NCBI RefSeq assembly: GCF_023091745.1
Contig: NC_068925.1
Coordinates: 70,683,085-70,747,084, forward strand
DNA: 64,000 nt
Source: Budorcas taxicolor
Taxonomy: Eukaryota; Chordata; Mammalia; Artiodactyla; Bovidae
Direction of reading: 5' to 3'
The stretch's first letter is position 1. Each line of letters begins with the position of its first letter. The notes under the pieces are model-generated. The model saw only the letters and a list, made by a program, of their open reading frames with translations, was not told the DNA's origin and made no database searches. Both the position numbers and the translations under genes were made by a program. Shown one piece after another: positions 22,477 through 33,694 of this stretch.

Positions 22477-22986
22477 TTTCATTTTGAGTGCGTCTGGAAG
22501 ATCTGGGGTTGGGGTTAGGGTGGGGAGAATTGCGTGATATGACTCTATGCTTTGGGAGGATCACAGTGACAGTTGATGAACAGAGACTGGGTTATAGCTG
22601 TCCAAGAGTCAAAGCAGAAACCAGTTAGGATGCTGCTACACAAATCCAGGCAACAACTACAGGGTGCTAGGAGTAAAGACGTGAGATGTGAGGTTAGAGG
22701 TAGAAGAATTTAATTCTGGGGCAAGTGAGAAAAAGAGAGGATGCCTGCTAGATTTTTGACCTCAACAATTGAAAGAGTGACTTGTCCCTTAGCTGAGATG
22801 AGGGAACTGGGAGAGGACCAAACATGGCAGGGAAGCCTGGATTCCTGCTCTGAACTGCTTCGGTTAGGGTGGAGAGGTCTATTAGCCATCCAAGAGGAGG
22901 GGTCAAGTAGGCAGTTGGATAAGTGAGCCTGGAGCAAAAGAAGAGGTCAGGGGTGGAGATACAGGTAGGGATTTGGCAGTTATCAT
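22477..22986. other. Single-copy stretch, no gene seen
   Basis: Purine-rich mixed sequence, with no repeat or gene recognised. Confidence 0.4.
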
Positions 22987-22997
22987 AGACTCAGCAT

Positions 22998-23216
22998 GGC
23001 TTCCCTGCTGGCTCAGAAGATAAAGCGTCTGCCTGCAATGCAGGAGACCTGGGTTTGATCCCTGGGCTGGGAAGATCCCCTGGAGAAGGAAATGGCAACC
23101 CACTCCAGTATTCTTGCCTGGAGAATCCCATGGACAGAGGAGCCTGGTGGGCTACAGTCCACGGGGTCACAAAGAGTCGGACACGACTGAGCGACTCCAT
23201 ACACACACACACACAC
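22998..23216 (+). mobile_element. Bov-tA SINE with (AC)n tail
   Basis: A full tRNA-Glu head ('ggcttccctgctggctcag', 'gacctgggtttgatccctgg') plus BovA body ('gtcggacacgactgagcgac') and an (AC)n tail at 23200-23216. The target duplication agactcagcat (22987-22997) and agacttagcat (23217-23227) has one mismatch. Confidence 0.95.
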
Positions 23217-23227
23217 AGACTTAGCAT

Positions 23228-24410
23228 TAGGTGGGACCAGTGACATCTCCATTTCCATAGGTGAAAAAGATTAACGATCAGATGTTTCTTATGATGCAAC
23301 CAGATCCTTAACTCCACGAGTGAGACAGATGACAAAGAAAAGCAGAATTAAAAAGTTCCAAGGACTGAGTCTGAGTTACTTCAACTACTAAGAATTAGGA
23401 AGAGGAGGAAGACTCAGCAAAGGAGTGTCTGGGCTATCAGGAGAAAGCCAGGAGTCCCTGGAAACCAAATAAAGAAAGCTCTTCGAGCAGAACAGAAGGA
23501 GTGTACTGTCAAACGCTGTTGAGTGGTCAGAGGACACACAGCGGATGGTGAGACATTGACCCCTGGGTCACCAGCGAAAGTTCCTGACCATGAGCAGCTG
23601 TCTGACCAACAGAGGCACTTCCTGTGTCCAGCAGTTTTTTAGTGCCTGAATGCAACCTTGATGTTTTCCTTTTGGAGGTTAACAACTCATCAAGAGCAGA
23701 CAGACCTATCATGGAGAAGTTTCTTCTTGAGGGAAATTAAGAGAACGATCACCTTCTATTCCCCAAATGATCATATTAAATCAAATATAAAATTCCCCAT
23801 TGAGGGCAGCCTCTCCCAGCTCCACGCTCTTGGTGAAGCAGGCAACCTCCATCCTGCCCACCCCTGTCATGTTTGAAGCAGCAGTATCACCTGTGCATTT
23901 CCTAGCCCCGATCGTTTTACCTCCGAGGATATGAATCATCTTTGAAAACTGAGATCTGAGTGGGCCAGGGAAGGTGGCCTTATTAATCTGCTGCCCTTTT
24001 AGCTTGGGGGTGGGGGGGTGATGGGGAAGGAAACAGTCAAGGGGCAAGGTATATTGCAGGGCACCAAGCTGACGCTGGTTGGTTAAGTTGTTTGGACCTG
24101 GGAGATGACCAGATTATAGACACGGACACAGGAGAAGGGAGAGAAAACAAGGACTGAACTATAGAGGCAGTCTTGACTCTTTTTATAGAAAAGGCGGCAG
24201 ATTTCCAGGCAAGCATGGGCTTTTACCTCACTTACTGCCACCAGTTAGCACAAACAAAGAACGTTACTGTGGAGCTGGACTTTGGGTAAAACATTAACAG
24301 CCTTTTCTTTACAGTGTCTGCTTCCTTCTGGGCTTCCACGGGGGCAATAGGAGGCCAGGAACGAACATGCTGCTCCCCTCTCCCGATTGGTGCTCCCTGA
24401 GCCCCTCTGT
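23228..24410. other. Single-copy stretch, no gene seen
   Basis: No recognised repeat or gene. A G-rich run ('gggggtgggggggtgatgggg') is at 24005-24025. Confidence 0.4.
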
Positions 24411-24520
24411 GTTGTTCATCCATTCATGAGCCCTCTGTGTGCCCAGCACCGAGCTGGCATCACACGGGATCCAGAGATGAGTAGGTGGCACAGACAAGTG
24501 AAGGTCTTAAAGGATCGTCC
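24411..24520 (-). mobile_element. L2/MIR-type 3' end, antisense
   Basis: 'gttcatccattcatgagccctctgtgtgcccagcaccgagctggcatc...gatccagagatgagtagg' fits the antisense of the shared L2/MIR 3' end ('...gagcacctactgtgtgccagg...'). It is short and old; L2 versus MIR is not resolvable by eye. Confidence 0.5.
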
Positions 24521-25200
24521 CCGGAAAAGGGAGACAGTATTCTAGAGAAATCTCAGCAGGAGACTGACTCAAGTCTCAGGTTCTGTAGCCTTTTCCCCAC
24601 GGCAGGACGCTTTCTGCTCCTGGGTCACCGTGGGGTCTTAGATCCTAAAGGGTGGAGAGGGACTGACTATGTTGGGCCGCGAGAGGACCATTTTGGGGGT
24701 TTTGGGGGTAAGATTTTTCAGGGACTCTCAATTCCCAATATGCAGGCCGCTGCCCACATAGCTTAAACATAAGGCAACTCTCTGGAGTAGATTTTTGCCA
24801 CCCAGAAATGTCCTGTGGGGTCCAGGTTTCCAAAGGGAGGGCGGAGGCTAAAGCCTTCCACTCAGCGGTGATGCCCGCCTGCCCCCATCCCACTGGGTTG
24901 TGCAAATGCTAAGGGTCCTCTCTCTGGACACAGCTCCTGAGATGCCAGAATGCACCTGAGAAGGTCTCTGGGCCTTCTCTAATCAGAAATTTGGCTTCAT
25001 GTGTCTAGTTGGCCACAGTAACATGTGGGAGGGAGGGGGACCGGGTGAAATGATAGATTTCTGAGAGGCTCTCTGATGAAGTCCAGGCCCCCATGGTCGG
25101 CTGAGGGAGCCTTGTAGTCCTTGCTGACACCGCCGCTTCACGCCTCAGAGACGCAAAGGAGACTGGGAGACAGACAGACTGTCTTAGGTCATCTCTTGTC
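24521..25200. other. Single-copy stretch, no gene seen
   Basis: Moderately GC-rich, with no recognised repeat. The opposed short frames at 24485-24766 (+) and 24645-24905 (-) have no domain. Confidence 0.4.
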
Positions 25201-25205
25201 CTTGT

Positions 25206-25316
25206 GGTTCAATCACTAAGCTGTGTCTGACTCTTTGCAACCCCATGGCCTACAGCACACCAGGCTTCCCTGTCCTCCACTATCTCCCAGAATTTGCTCA
25301 AGTTCATGTCCATTTT
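25206..25316 (-). mobile_element. BovB 3'-end fragment
   Basis: 'ggttcaatcactaagctgtgtctgactctttgcaacccc', 'cctacagcacaccaggcttccctgtcc' and 'ctcaagttcatgtccat' are the antisense BovB 3' terminal ~110 bases. It is severely 5'-truncated. Confidence 0.85.
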
Positions 25317-25480
25317 AGCTCCATTTATTTTACTTTCTTCTGCTCTTTCTTCTTCTTTCCTCCAGAAGGAAGCTGTCCTAGGACTTTGTAGGACAGCCTC
25401 AGGGCAAGCTTTTCCCAGAAGAACAGAGTCCCCTTCCGCTCAGACATCAGACCTATTTGAAGGCACCTGGGGTCCCCAGA

Positions 25481-25707
25481 ATGGGCTTCCCTGGTGGCTC
25501 AGAGGTAAAGAATCTGCCTGCCAATGCAGGAGATATGGGTTCAACTGCTGGGTCCGACATGGGTTCAACCGCTGCCTTCCCTAGAGAAGGAAATGGCAAC
25601 CCACTCCGGTATTCTTGCCTGGGAAATCCCATGGACAGAAGAGCCTGGCAGGCTGCAGTCCATGGGGTTGCAAAGAGTTGGGCAGACATAGAGACTAAAT
25701 AACAACA
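25481..25707 (+). mobile_element. Bov-tA SINE with internal duplication
   Basis: Full Bov-tA. The head carries a local duplication: 'tgggttcaactgctgggtccgaca' is followed by a second 'tgggttcaaccgctg' before the BovA body. The target duplication ggggtccccaga (25469-25480) and ggggtcctcaga (25708-25719) has one mismatch. Confidence 0.92.
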
Positions 25708-25719
25708 GGGGTCCTCAGA

Positions 25720-26096
25720 GGCACTTGCTAAAGTGTCAGAGAATGGGGATAATTAGGAGGAATTTGGTGTGACTGGGGACAGGTCCCAGTGTTCTTGTCC
25801 ACATCAGTGCTTTCTGCTATTGATTGAAAGTGCCGAGCACATCAGTTGAAAGCCAGTTCTCAAGAAATCCTTCTTGGCTTATCTACCAATTGCCTCCCTT
25901 TCCTACTGTTCATCAGCATCTGCAAATTAGAGAACAAACTACTATTTGTCCGAATAGTTGCATGTCTACCAGCATCCCACCCCCAGGCAACTAAATGACT
26001 ATAACTGAGTCACTCATTTAAAAATGATTTAAATTTATCAAATCCTACTTATGTCCCTTATATAACCCAATTTTCTATAGACTTAATGACTCCAAA
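25720..26096. other. Single-copy stretch, no gene seen
   Basis: Nothing recognised. Confidence 0.4.
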
Positions 26097-26108
26097 TGAT
26101 TAAGTTTT

Positions 26109-26412
26109 CAGTTCAGTTCAGTTCAGTTACTCATTTGTGTCTGACTCTTTACGACCCCATGGACTGCAGCACGCCAGGCCTCCCTGTCCATCACCAACTC
26201 CCAGAGTTTACTCAAACTCATATCCATCGAGTCGGTGATGCCATCCAACCATCTTATCCTCTGCTGTCCCCTTCTCCTCCTGCCTTCAATCTTTCCCAGC
26301 ATCAGGGTCTTTTCAAATGACTCAGTTCTTTGCATCAGGTGGCCAAAGTATTGGAGTTTCAGCTTCATCATCAGTCCTTCCAATGAAGATTCAGGACTGA
26401 TTTCCTTTAAGG
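26109..26412 (-). mobile_element. BovB 3' end, 304 bases
   Basis: Antisense BovB 3' end from 'cagttcagttcagttcag' to 'gattcaggactgatttccttta'. Its minus-strand frame (26123-26383) is the BovB C-terminus. The target duplication tgattaagtttt (26097-26108) and tgataaagtttt (26413-26424) has one mismatch. Confidence 0.93.
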
Positions 26413-26494
26413 TGATAAAGTTTTAAGCTATAGTAACATATCCTTTGAGTAGCACCAGGCTTAGCTGTATTTCAATATTAATGACAACAGCCCC

Positions 26495-26690
26495 AATAAT
26501 GTCAATAATTACTAACATAGCTGAGCACTTTACATGTGTTGGCCATCATGCTCAGCACCTTACATGCATTATTTCATTTAATTCTCACAAGATAATCATA
26601 GGTAAATATTATTGTCTTTATTTGCATTTAAGGAAACTAATGTTCAGAAAGTTTAAGTCAACTAACTGAGGTCAAATCGGTGGTACTTCA
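26495..26690 (-). mobile_element. MIR SINE, antisense
   Basis: 'actaacatagctgagcactttacatgtgttgg', 'gcattatttcatttaattctcacaagataatc', 'gcatttaaggaaactaatgttcagaaagtttaag' and 'actgaggtcaaatcggtgg' are in antisense MIR order. Confidence 0.75.
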
Positions 26691-26728
26691 GAGGTCCCCT
26701 CTTAGGTACCCACTGAGTTCTCTCAGTC

Positions 26729-26915
26729 CAGTGTTTCTCAGAGGGTGACCTTTGAACCACTGAAACCAGAAAGACTCAGGGATTATAACTTCAGATTCCT
26801 GGGCCCCTCTTGGACTCAGGTAGTCAGAATCCCTGGGACGGTGGCTTTGGAATATGTATTTGCAAACACATTCCCCAAGAGACTCCAACATGCACCAAAT
26901 TTTGAGACTCACTCT
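26729..26915 (+). mobile_element. MER5A DNA transposon (hAT-Charlie)
   Basis: It starts 'cagtgtttctca' and ends 'ttttgagactcactc', a worn pair of MER5A inverted termini. Between them are 'gattcctgggcccctc', 'actcaggtagtcagaatccctggg' and 'ttggaatatgtatttgcaaaca', in MER5A order. Length (~187) fits the ~190-base non-autonomous element. Confidence 0.75.
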
Positions 26916-27039
26916 CATCTCTGACTTTTGAGATGTTTGAAACACACTCTGTGATCTCAATGGCCAAGAATCTGGACTTGGAGAAGGGAGTGGGAGTACA
27001 CTTGCCCCTCCCCCCACGGAGCAGCGGGGAAGTTGAAGG

Positions 27040-27185
27040 CAGAAGACCTGTGTTTTAGCCCTTGATTGACTTATGCTCTTTATTTAATCTCACTTGGCCT
27101 CCATGTCCTAGATTATTAACCAGGAATGATACTTTTCTTTTCAAGGTGCTTATGAGAATTAAAAGAGATAGCATATGTGGGAGTA
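27040..27185 (+). mobile_element. MIR-like SINE fragment
   Basis: 'ctcacttggcctccatgtcctagattattaaccaggaatgatac' and 'gcttatgagaattaaaagagatagcatatg' follow the sense MIR 3' half. Strongly diverged. Confidence 0.55.
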
Positions 27186-27189
27186 GAAT

Positions 27190-27585
27190 AATATTTAAAA
27201 GGGAGAAAGTGTTCTGCAAATGTATGTGATATTAATCACAGGTTTGCTTGGATCTGGGGAAGTGACCAGGTTTCTGTGCCCAATGCTGGGCACTTTGTGT
27301 AGCCACAGAGAAGGGGGAGAGGGCAGTGGACCCTCCTGGGGACTGGACATCTCGGGACCTGTCTAACCTCTTTGGGAAGGGCCCTTTCCTTTACAACTCA
27401 CAGGAATTTACTCCCTGTAAGCACTTCCTACCTGGTGTTGGCCCTCACTTACCAAGCTCTTTCACATGGACTAAGATGTGCTTTCTGCCTCAATTTCCCC
27501 CTTCTGGTTAGAGAAGACAAAAGTACTTCCCCCTCCATGGCAATACCCTCTGTTGGTGCCATTTCCATAAGCCAGAATTATTTGA
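27190..27585. other. Single-copy stretch, no gene seen
   Basis: Nothing recognised; the open frame 27372-27677 shows no domain. Confidence 0.4.
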
Positions 27586-27589
27586 TATT

Positions 27590-27765
27590 CTCTGTGTGCC
27601 CAGATAATTACCATTTATTTAATCATCAAAAGAGTACTGTGAAGTCTCCACTTCAATTAGACCCATTTTATGGATGAAAGAACAGATTTAAGGAGTTTAA
27701 GTAATCTGCCCAAGCCAGTCAATGGTCGAACTAGAGGACCTACGTTCTTTTCCTGCATCCCACAC
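27590..27765 (-). mobile_element. MIR SINE, antisense
   Basis: 'attaccatttatttaatcatcaaaagag', 'agacccattttatggatgaaagaacag', 'gagtttaagtaatctgcccaagcc' and 'caatggtcgaactagagg' follow the antisense MIR order. Confidence 0.7.
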
Positions 27766-27884
27766 TCCCGGGAAAGGATGTTAGGAGAAAGGTGTGTTAA
27801 ACTTTGAGCTGTCCTATGGTCTCTGAAGGAACAGCCTCTGTTTTTTGCCCTCCTCTTCCAGAGCAACCTCTGCCTTTTCCTGCC

Positions 27885-28040
27885 CCTCTACAATGCAGCC
27901 TGAGTTATTCAATTAAGGAGGGAAATAATTGGCAGTGGAGAACGCCTCTAGCAGTGGTAATTACCTCCAGCGCCTTGTTGGAATAGTCAAGCTACATTTC
28001 AGCTTATGCTATAAAACCTTAATTATAATATAAACAGCTG
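27885..28040. promoter_or_regulatory. Candidate homeodomain-rich conserved block
   Basis: About 150 repeat-free bases hold 'ttcaattaagg', 'aaataattggc', a perfect palindrome ggtaattacc (27957-27966), 'ccttaattataa' and an E-box cagctg. Such dense TAATTA-type sites are typical of developmental enhancers. No expression or conservation evidence is available here. Confidence 0.35.
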
Positions 28041-28374
28041 CCCTTCAGTCCCATGGGACAAGCTTCCCTCCCCCACGTCTCTGGCCTCAGCCTGGTGGCT
28101 CTCTCATGAGTGGTCAGGGAGGCCCAGGAGCAGAAAGGGGCTTTGGGGAGGAGGGGAGCTAAGGCCTGTGTGTGCCCTGGGGTTGGAGAGAATAAGCTAC
28201 AGGGAGTCAATATTAGGACACCACCCTCCAATGAAGAAGCCAAAGGCAGCATCCCCATCTTGGTACCACTCACCCCAAGTCTCTTGGTGGGTGGAAGATC
28301 CGGGAAGTTAACAGCCAACCTAGTATCATTTGGCTTGGGTAGGGTTTGGCAGGATATAGCCTAAAGAAATCAAC
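28041..28374. other. Single-copy stretch, no gene seen
   Basis: GC-richer sequence. Short opposed frames (28019-28318 minus, 28110-28364 plus) look like chance frames in GC-rich DNA. Confidence 0.4.
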
Positions 28375-28652
28375 CTTGAATGTTCATTACATGTACTGAT
28401 GCTGAAGCTAAAGCTCCAATATTTGAGCTACCTGATGTGAAGAGCCGAGCCATTGGAAAAGACCCTGATGCTGGGAAAGATTGAAGGCAGGAGGGGAAGG
28501 GGGTGACAAAGGATGAGATGGTTGGATGGCATCACTGACTCAATGGGCATGAGTTTAGGCAAACTATGGGAGATAGTGAAGGACAAGAAAGCCTGGTGTG
28601 CTGCTTTCCATGGGGTCGCAAAGAGTTGGACATGACTTTTAGCAACTGAACA
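28375..28652 (+). mobile_element. BovB 3' end, ~280 bases
   Basis: 'gatgctgaagctaaagctccaatatttgagctacctgatgtgaagag' through 'gatggttggatggcatcactgactcaatgg' to 'gcaaagagttggacatgact' is the sense BovB 3' end. It is heavily 5'-truncated and well diverged. Confidence 0.9.
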
Positions 28653-28659
28653 ACAACAA

Positions 28660-29368
28660 ATGTGTCATCTTAGGGTAATAACCTCTCTTAGTTGGCTTCC
28701 CTGTAAAGAAGAATAGAGTCTTCCCTTCTAGACTCAGACTCCATCGCCATGCGTGCCATATGGGGTGCTCAATGCCCTCTAGGTTCTGTGCTGGACATGA
28801 TCATGATTCCCCATCTAAACGTGACGGTACTTGTTTACACGAGGAATTTTCATTGCCATTTGGCTGTTGAGGAAAATGAGCTTTTGAATTTCATCACAGA
28901 TAAGGTTTGAAATGCAAATAACCCTACGAGAGACAAGTTCACATAGGTTGATGGAAATTATATATTTTTGTTCAAGTAGAAGGAGTGTGTCACCACCAGG
29001 CACTGAGAGGGCACGGAGCATGGTGTCATAAGGGGAGGAAGAAACAGAAATGAGAGTCTGAAGATGCTGTTTTGATGAGCTCACAGATTTGCCCATGACC
29101 GGCCCTGGAACCGCACTAGGAGACGGCTGGGTTTAGAACCTGGACTGAAAGGATCAAGAATGAGTCAGTGTGGTGGGGTGGGGTAATCTGATGGCCTGGG
29201 CTCCCTCTTCAGGTCTGTGCGCCAGATGGAAGGTATGAGCTTCTCAGTGGTCTTCAAAGTAGAGTGAGCAAGATCATCTCCTGGAGACCATAGATGATTA
29301 AACTTCTATTTTTCAATCTTCTTTTGAATTTCTGATTTCCTTGTGTTTTATAATGAGCATATGTTTAA
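28660..29368. other. Single-copy stretch, no gene seen
   Basis: Nothing recognised. The minus frame 28815-29096 has no domain. Confidence 0.4.
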
Positions 29369-29370
29369 CT

Positions 29371-29447
29371 GCTGCTGCTGCTAAGTCGCTTCAGTCGTGT
29401 CCAACTCTGTGCGACCCCAAAGACGGCAGCCCACCAGGCTCCCCCAT
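29371..29447 (-). mobile_element. Bov-A2 SINE fragment, antisense
   Basis: 'gctgctgctgctaagtcgcttcagtcgtgtcc' followed by 'ggcagcccaccaggctcccccatccc' is the diagnostic Bov-A2 3' end in antisense. The 5' part is missing. Confidence 0.9.
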
Positions 29448-29739
29448 CCCACTAATTTGTATACAAATTATACAAGTATATGTATTTATGGGATGCGCGT
29501 TCCTGTGTTCAAGAATATTTTCCAACTTAGGGGGGGTCATGGTCAAAAAGTTTATAGTCCACTGGGCTTTAGGTGGTAAGATGCTTACTTGGATTTCTAA
29601 CTTTTAAAAAACATTGCTCAGGAGGTGCTGATTCATTTACTTTGCTGATGACTTGGAGCGGTAATAATGGTTTCCCAAGGAATATCCATGGCTTTGCTCT
29701 CTCACCTAATCCTGCAGAAGCAAACTAAATTGTCCACAG

Positions 29740-29935
29740 TATGGAGGCTGGAGCTGTACAACAACTTGGATCCAAATCTCTATTCAGTTGTCTGTTGACT
29801 GTGTGACTTGGGGTAAGTTACTCAGCCTTTCTGTGCCTCAGTGTCTTCATTGGTTGGATGGGAGCTCACAGACTCTAGAATAGCTGTGAAGATGCAATGA
29901 GTTAATGTGTATAAATAGCTTCTAGGGGTGCTTCA
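29740..29935 (+). mobile_element. MIR SINE
   Basis: 'gttgactgtgtgacttggggtaagttactcagcctttctgtgcctcagtgtcttcattgg' and 'gtgaagatgcaatgagttaatgtg' follow the sense MIR core. It is one of the clearest MIR copies here. Confidence 0.85.
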
Positions 29936-31753
29936 CCTTGAGTAGCCATTCAGATGCTAAGTTAGCAAGATGGGATAAGGAAGGATAAAGAAATGGGGGT
30001 TCAGGGAGGTGAGTGGAAGAGCTGGCATTTCAGCTCAGGCCTGGCTGATTCCAAAGCATTTATACTGAGATCCACAATGGAAATGATTTGAAGTCCTTAC
30101 CAACAAGTAGATGAGAAGATATATCTGCTTCTGCTTATCAGATTCTGTGATGCTCATCCTGCTCTCTGCACCTGTCTTTGCCATATCCCCAGCCAGCTCA
30201 GAGGAAGAATGATAGTGCCTCTTCCTCTTAGTTGGAGGAAGCCCCATGAGCTGGCACTTGCTAGCATCAGCCCCAGTGGGTGTGCTATTCCACCTCTCTA
30301 TGGCACTCCAAAACTCTCCGCAAATCCCCCAGGATGTCTTTGTCCCAAGAAGGGGTTCTAGGCCCTTCTGGAACGCAGAACAGATAAGCAGGAGTGTTGC
30401 AGAATGGAAAATGCTACAAAGGACTCAGGCAGGAAAGAATGCACTTCCAATGGGGAGGGTGAGGAGGATGTCTGGGCAGAAGGACCCAGGCTACACCTCA
30501 CAACCTCACCTCCTGCCTCTGGGGTTCCTTGACAGCCCTTGAGAATGACGCACACATGTTCAAATTCTGTACAAATCCAGGAGCAAGGTTTCCTGGCTGC
30601 AGAGACCTTTTGGAAGTTTCTATCAACTTAATAGGCCTCTCAGGTTGATCTAACCCCAGTCTTTGCCCTGACAGCAGCTGCTGGGTGAATCTGAGGTTCA
30701 TTCAATCTGTAAAGAGCTTCAGACCCAGGGCTTCAAGGTGGGGAGAAGAGATCATTGGGTTGTTCTTTGCTATAGGCTCCTAGAGATAAACTTGCTGGTC
30801 ACAGACCAACTCTGCCCCAGCCCTACAATCTGGCCTCCTGATTCCAGAACCATCTATGGCGCCATCTCCCATTAACACCACAGAACAGGCTCCCTGCCCA
30901 CCTCCCTCAGAAGAACATAGCTTTGCATTTTTTTCTAATAGTTTTTAGGGTAAATAGCAGTCAGGAGCTAGCAGTCAATAAAACTTCCAGAAACAAAGAG
31001 AAACTTGCAGTGTTTCAGGATTCTTTAAATGATGCACTTCAAACAAGAGGTTTGCATTAGAATCTGAGTTATAGTCCTGGAGTGGCTTTGTGTATTTTTT
31101 CTTTCATGTTAACCTGACTACAACTTTATCTTCTCCATTCAGTTCCAAGAAGTCCTTCTGTAAAGAAGAGTTGAAGGCTGAAGCCCACGCTTACTCAATA
31201 TGGGGCATGCTTGCCAGCTCTGTCTTGTCAGTTATCTCTTGGTGGATGATGGGAGGAGGGAAGTGGCTCTCAAGAGACAACTAAAATGGTGCTTTAAGAA
31301 ATCCTCAGCCAATAAAAAGTTGCTTACAGAGGTATAAGTCTTCTCTCTGTGTCAGCTTTCTTAACCTCCTAATCTCAACTGTCTAATTACGAATTTACAA
31401 GACCCTGGGGACGGCTGTCTTAAGTACCCTGAGAAGAATGGTCGCGCTCTGTGTGAGCTAAAATACCCAAGGCTGGGAGCAAGAAAAGGAACTACCTATC
31501 AGATATTTCATAAAACCAATCCCTAACATAGAAAAAAATAGTTCCCTCAAGACTTGCCCTATGGACTGCCTTTCATGGGCTGATTCATATTTATAAGCCA
31601 ATTCGTCTGGAAATAAATCTCTTTAACACACTCAACTAACTCCAAGAGGTGTGTCCCACAGGAACCAATCTTCTTAAATGAACTGTCTCAAGAAAGGTTT
31701 TAGCAGCAACAGTGTCAGTCCTGGAACTTTTACCTTCGGGGGAGGGGGCGGAA
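29936..31753. other. Single-copy stretch, no gene seen
   Basis: 1.8 kb without a confident repeat or gene. Opposed short frames around 30246-30555 and the minus frame at 30035-30247 show no domain or splice context that I trust. Confidence 0.4.
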
Positions 31754-31806
31754 TATATATATATATATATACACACACGTATATATATGTGTGTGTGTGT
31801 GTGTGT
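31754..31806. repeat. Compound AT/AC/TG microsatellite
   Basis: An (AT)n run, then 'acacacacgtatatatatgt', then (GT)n. The AC and GT parts are complementary around the central AT core, so the tract can fold back. Confidence 0.9.
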
Positions 31807-32395
31807 CAGGGATGGGTTGCTTGGAGACATAGTATACACAGAGTTTAAAAACTGCCCAGTTGAATTCAGAAACCTAAAAAGATCTTCATATACTTGGTAA
31901 AAGAGATGGCATTGGGAGTAACAGATGTCTTATACAAGCCTGAAACTCAATAATGGGTCATTTGATCTGACTTCATTTGGACAGATGTTGGGCTTAGAGT
32001 CCACTACAATTTTTTTTTCCTCATCCAGCCAGAAAAGTATGTGTGCAAACTTGAGATTTCCTTCCCTCCCTCCCTTCTTTCTTTCTTCCTTCTTTCTTAT
32101 CTTTGAGGGTAAAAATGGTATCCCACAAAAGTTAAAATGAAGCTTTAGGAGATGACAGTGTTTTGGTTTTGGTTGGTGGTTTTGGGGGTGGAAGCTTGTA
32201 CACCCTCATTTCAAAATTGGAGATTTTATTCATTACATATTTTTACTGAGATATAATTATCACACAACAAAGCTATCTAATTTACAGAGTTGTTTTGAGT
32301 CATAAGTTAAATAAGATTAAATCAAAGAAAACGTGGCAGTCCCTCTGTACAATGTCCAATGTCCATTGGGTTATACGTATGACGTCACCACTGAT
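31807..32395. other. Single-copy stretch with pyrimidine tract
   Basis: Only a C/T-rich run at 32056-32099 ('ccctccctcccttctttctt' type) and a T-run at 32009-32018 stand out. No gene. Confidence 0.45.
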
Positions 32396-32780
32396 GCCAC
32401 TTTTTCATTTAAGAACCTTCACTGGCTCCCCGTTTCCTACACAACAGCCTACAAGCTAAGGCTCAAAACTTTAAGGTGTTTAATAATTCAACCCCACTCT
32501 CCTTTCTAGTATTATCTGCTACTACCATCTTATACCCTCACTTGTCAGATAAAACTAGATGGCAGGGAACTTTCGTGTCTCTCAAATTCCTCACGCTGCC
32601 CCTGTCTGCCTATCAAGGCCTTGCCATGCTTCAAAGAGAGAAGCCAGCTCTTCCATGAAGGCCTCCTGATCACTCCAGCTGATATTTCGTTCCTGTCCAG
32701 TGATCTATCTCATTACGCTGTGTCGCTTCTAAGGTGTTTGCCACATTCTGTTTTGTATAACTACCTATCATGACTAGCTC
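32396..32780 (+). mobile_element. L2 LINE 3' region
   Basis: 'aaccttcactggctccccgtttcc', 'cagcctacaagctaaggctcaaaac', 'ccttgccatgcttcaaagag', 'agctcttccatgaaggcctcctgatcactcc' and 'gatctatctcattacgctg' match sense L2 in order. An antisense L2/MIR-type end follows at once. Confidence 0.65.
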
Positions 32781-32794
32781 CCATCTTTCATATA

Positions 32795-32930
32795 ATTTTG
32801 ATAAACATTCGTTGAGCATCTCTAATATGTGAACAGAGAGCAAGGCATGGGGAGATGCTGGGCAGCGGTACAGAGATGAACGACATGGTGTCTGCTCTGG
32901 AGGAGTTCAGAGCCTGGAGGGGACCCTTGA
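32795..32930 (-). mobile_element. L2/MIR-type 3' end, antisense
   Basis: 'gataaacattcgttgagcatctctaatatgtg...gcaaggcatggggagatgctgggcagcggtacagagatgaacgacatgg...ggaggagttcagag' matches the antisense L2 3' end. Confidence 0.6.
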
Positions 32931-33059
32931 GGTGGCAAGCCCCACCATGGACAGTGCTATATCTCCAGCTGTGTCTACAATTTCCATGCACACCGGATAT
33001 AGATGCTAATAAAACCAAAGAGTCTTAAAGATAAAAAAAATTCAGAATGTTAATGTTAT

Positions 33060-33150
33060 TCCTTCATCTAGGAAAAGAAGAAATTAAGGCTCAAACAGGT
33101 TACTTAGCATGTCCAAGATCACCAGCAACTCCAGGGTTTTAGGCAGAGTG
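33060..33150 (-). mobile_element. MIR fragment, antisense
   Basis: 'ggaaaagaagaaattaaggctcaaacaggttacttagcatgtccaagatcaccagc' fits the antisense MIR core. Short. Confidence 0.55.
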
Positions 33151-33357
33151 CTGTAAGTAACCACAAACAAAACTGGAAAGTCCAGCTGGGAAGACAAGGC
33201 ATGGGGACTATTGTTTGTTTATTTTCCCTAAAATCCAGAGTTGCCCTTGGTCCCAAGAAGTCCATTTTTGCCCATGGAAATAAACACCATTTCTTATGAG
33301 GGGCCACTCTTTGGCCTCAGTAAAACCCAGATTTGAATTCTGTATCAGCCCCTTATC

Positions 33358-33562
33358 CTGCCTTCCCTAGTGCCTCAGATGGTATAGATTCTGCCTACAG
33401 TGCAGGAGATTCGGGTTTACTCCCTGGGTTGGGAAGAGCCCCTGGAGAAGGGAAGGACTACCTATTCCAGGATTCTTGCCTGGAAAATTCCATGGACAGA
33501 GGAGCCTGGCAGGCTATCGTCCATGGAATCGCAGAGTCAGACATGACTGAACGACTAATACT
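33358..33562 (+). mobile_element. Bov-tA SINE
   Basis: tRNA head ('gccttccctagtgcctcagatgg', 'ggagattcgggtttactccctggg') and BovA body ('gattcttgcctggaaaattcc', 'gtcagacatgactgaacgac'). Full length and diverged. Confidence 0.92.
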
Positions 33563-33589
33563 TTCAGCTGGATGCCTCGGGATAAGAGA

Positions 33590-33690
33590 ATTAATTACCT
33601 GTAAACTTCATTTTCCTCATTTGTAAGATGAAGATGGTGTTATTTACTTCATGGGCTATAATGAGGATTATGTTAACATATGAATTAAAT
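33590..33690 (+). mobile_element. MIR-like fragment
   Basis: 'cttcattttcctcatttgtaagatgaagatgg' and 'ataatgaggattatgttaacatatg' resemble the sense MIR 3' half. Confidence 0.5.
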
Positions 33691-33694
33691 TAAT

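Noticed and set aside
22998..23080. tRNA-Glu gene
   Set aside because: The tRNA-like head belongs to a Bov-tA SINE; all such heads here are SINE parts with decayed cloverleaf bases and no independent tRNA gene context.
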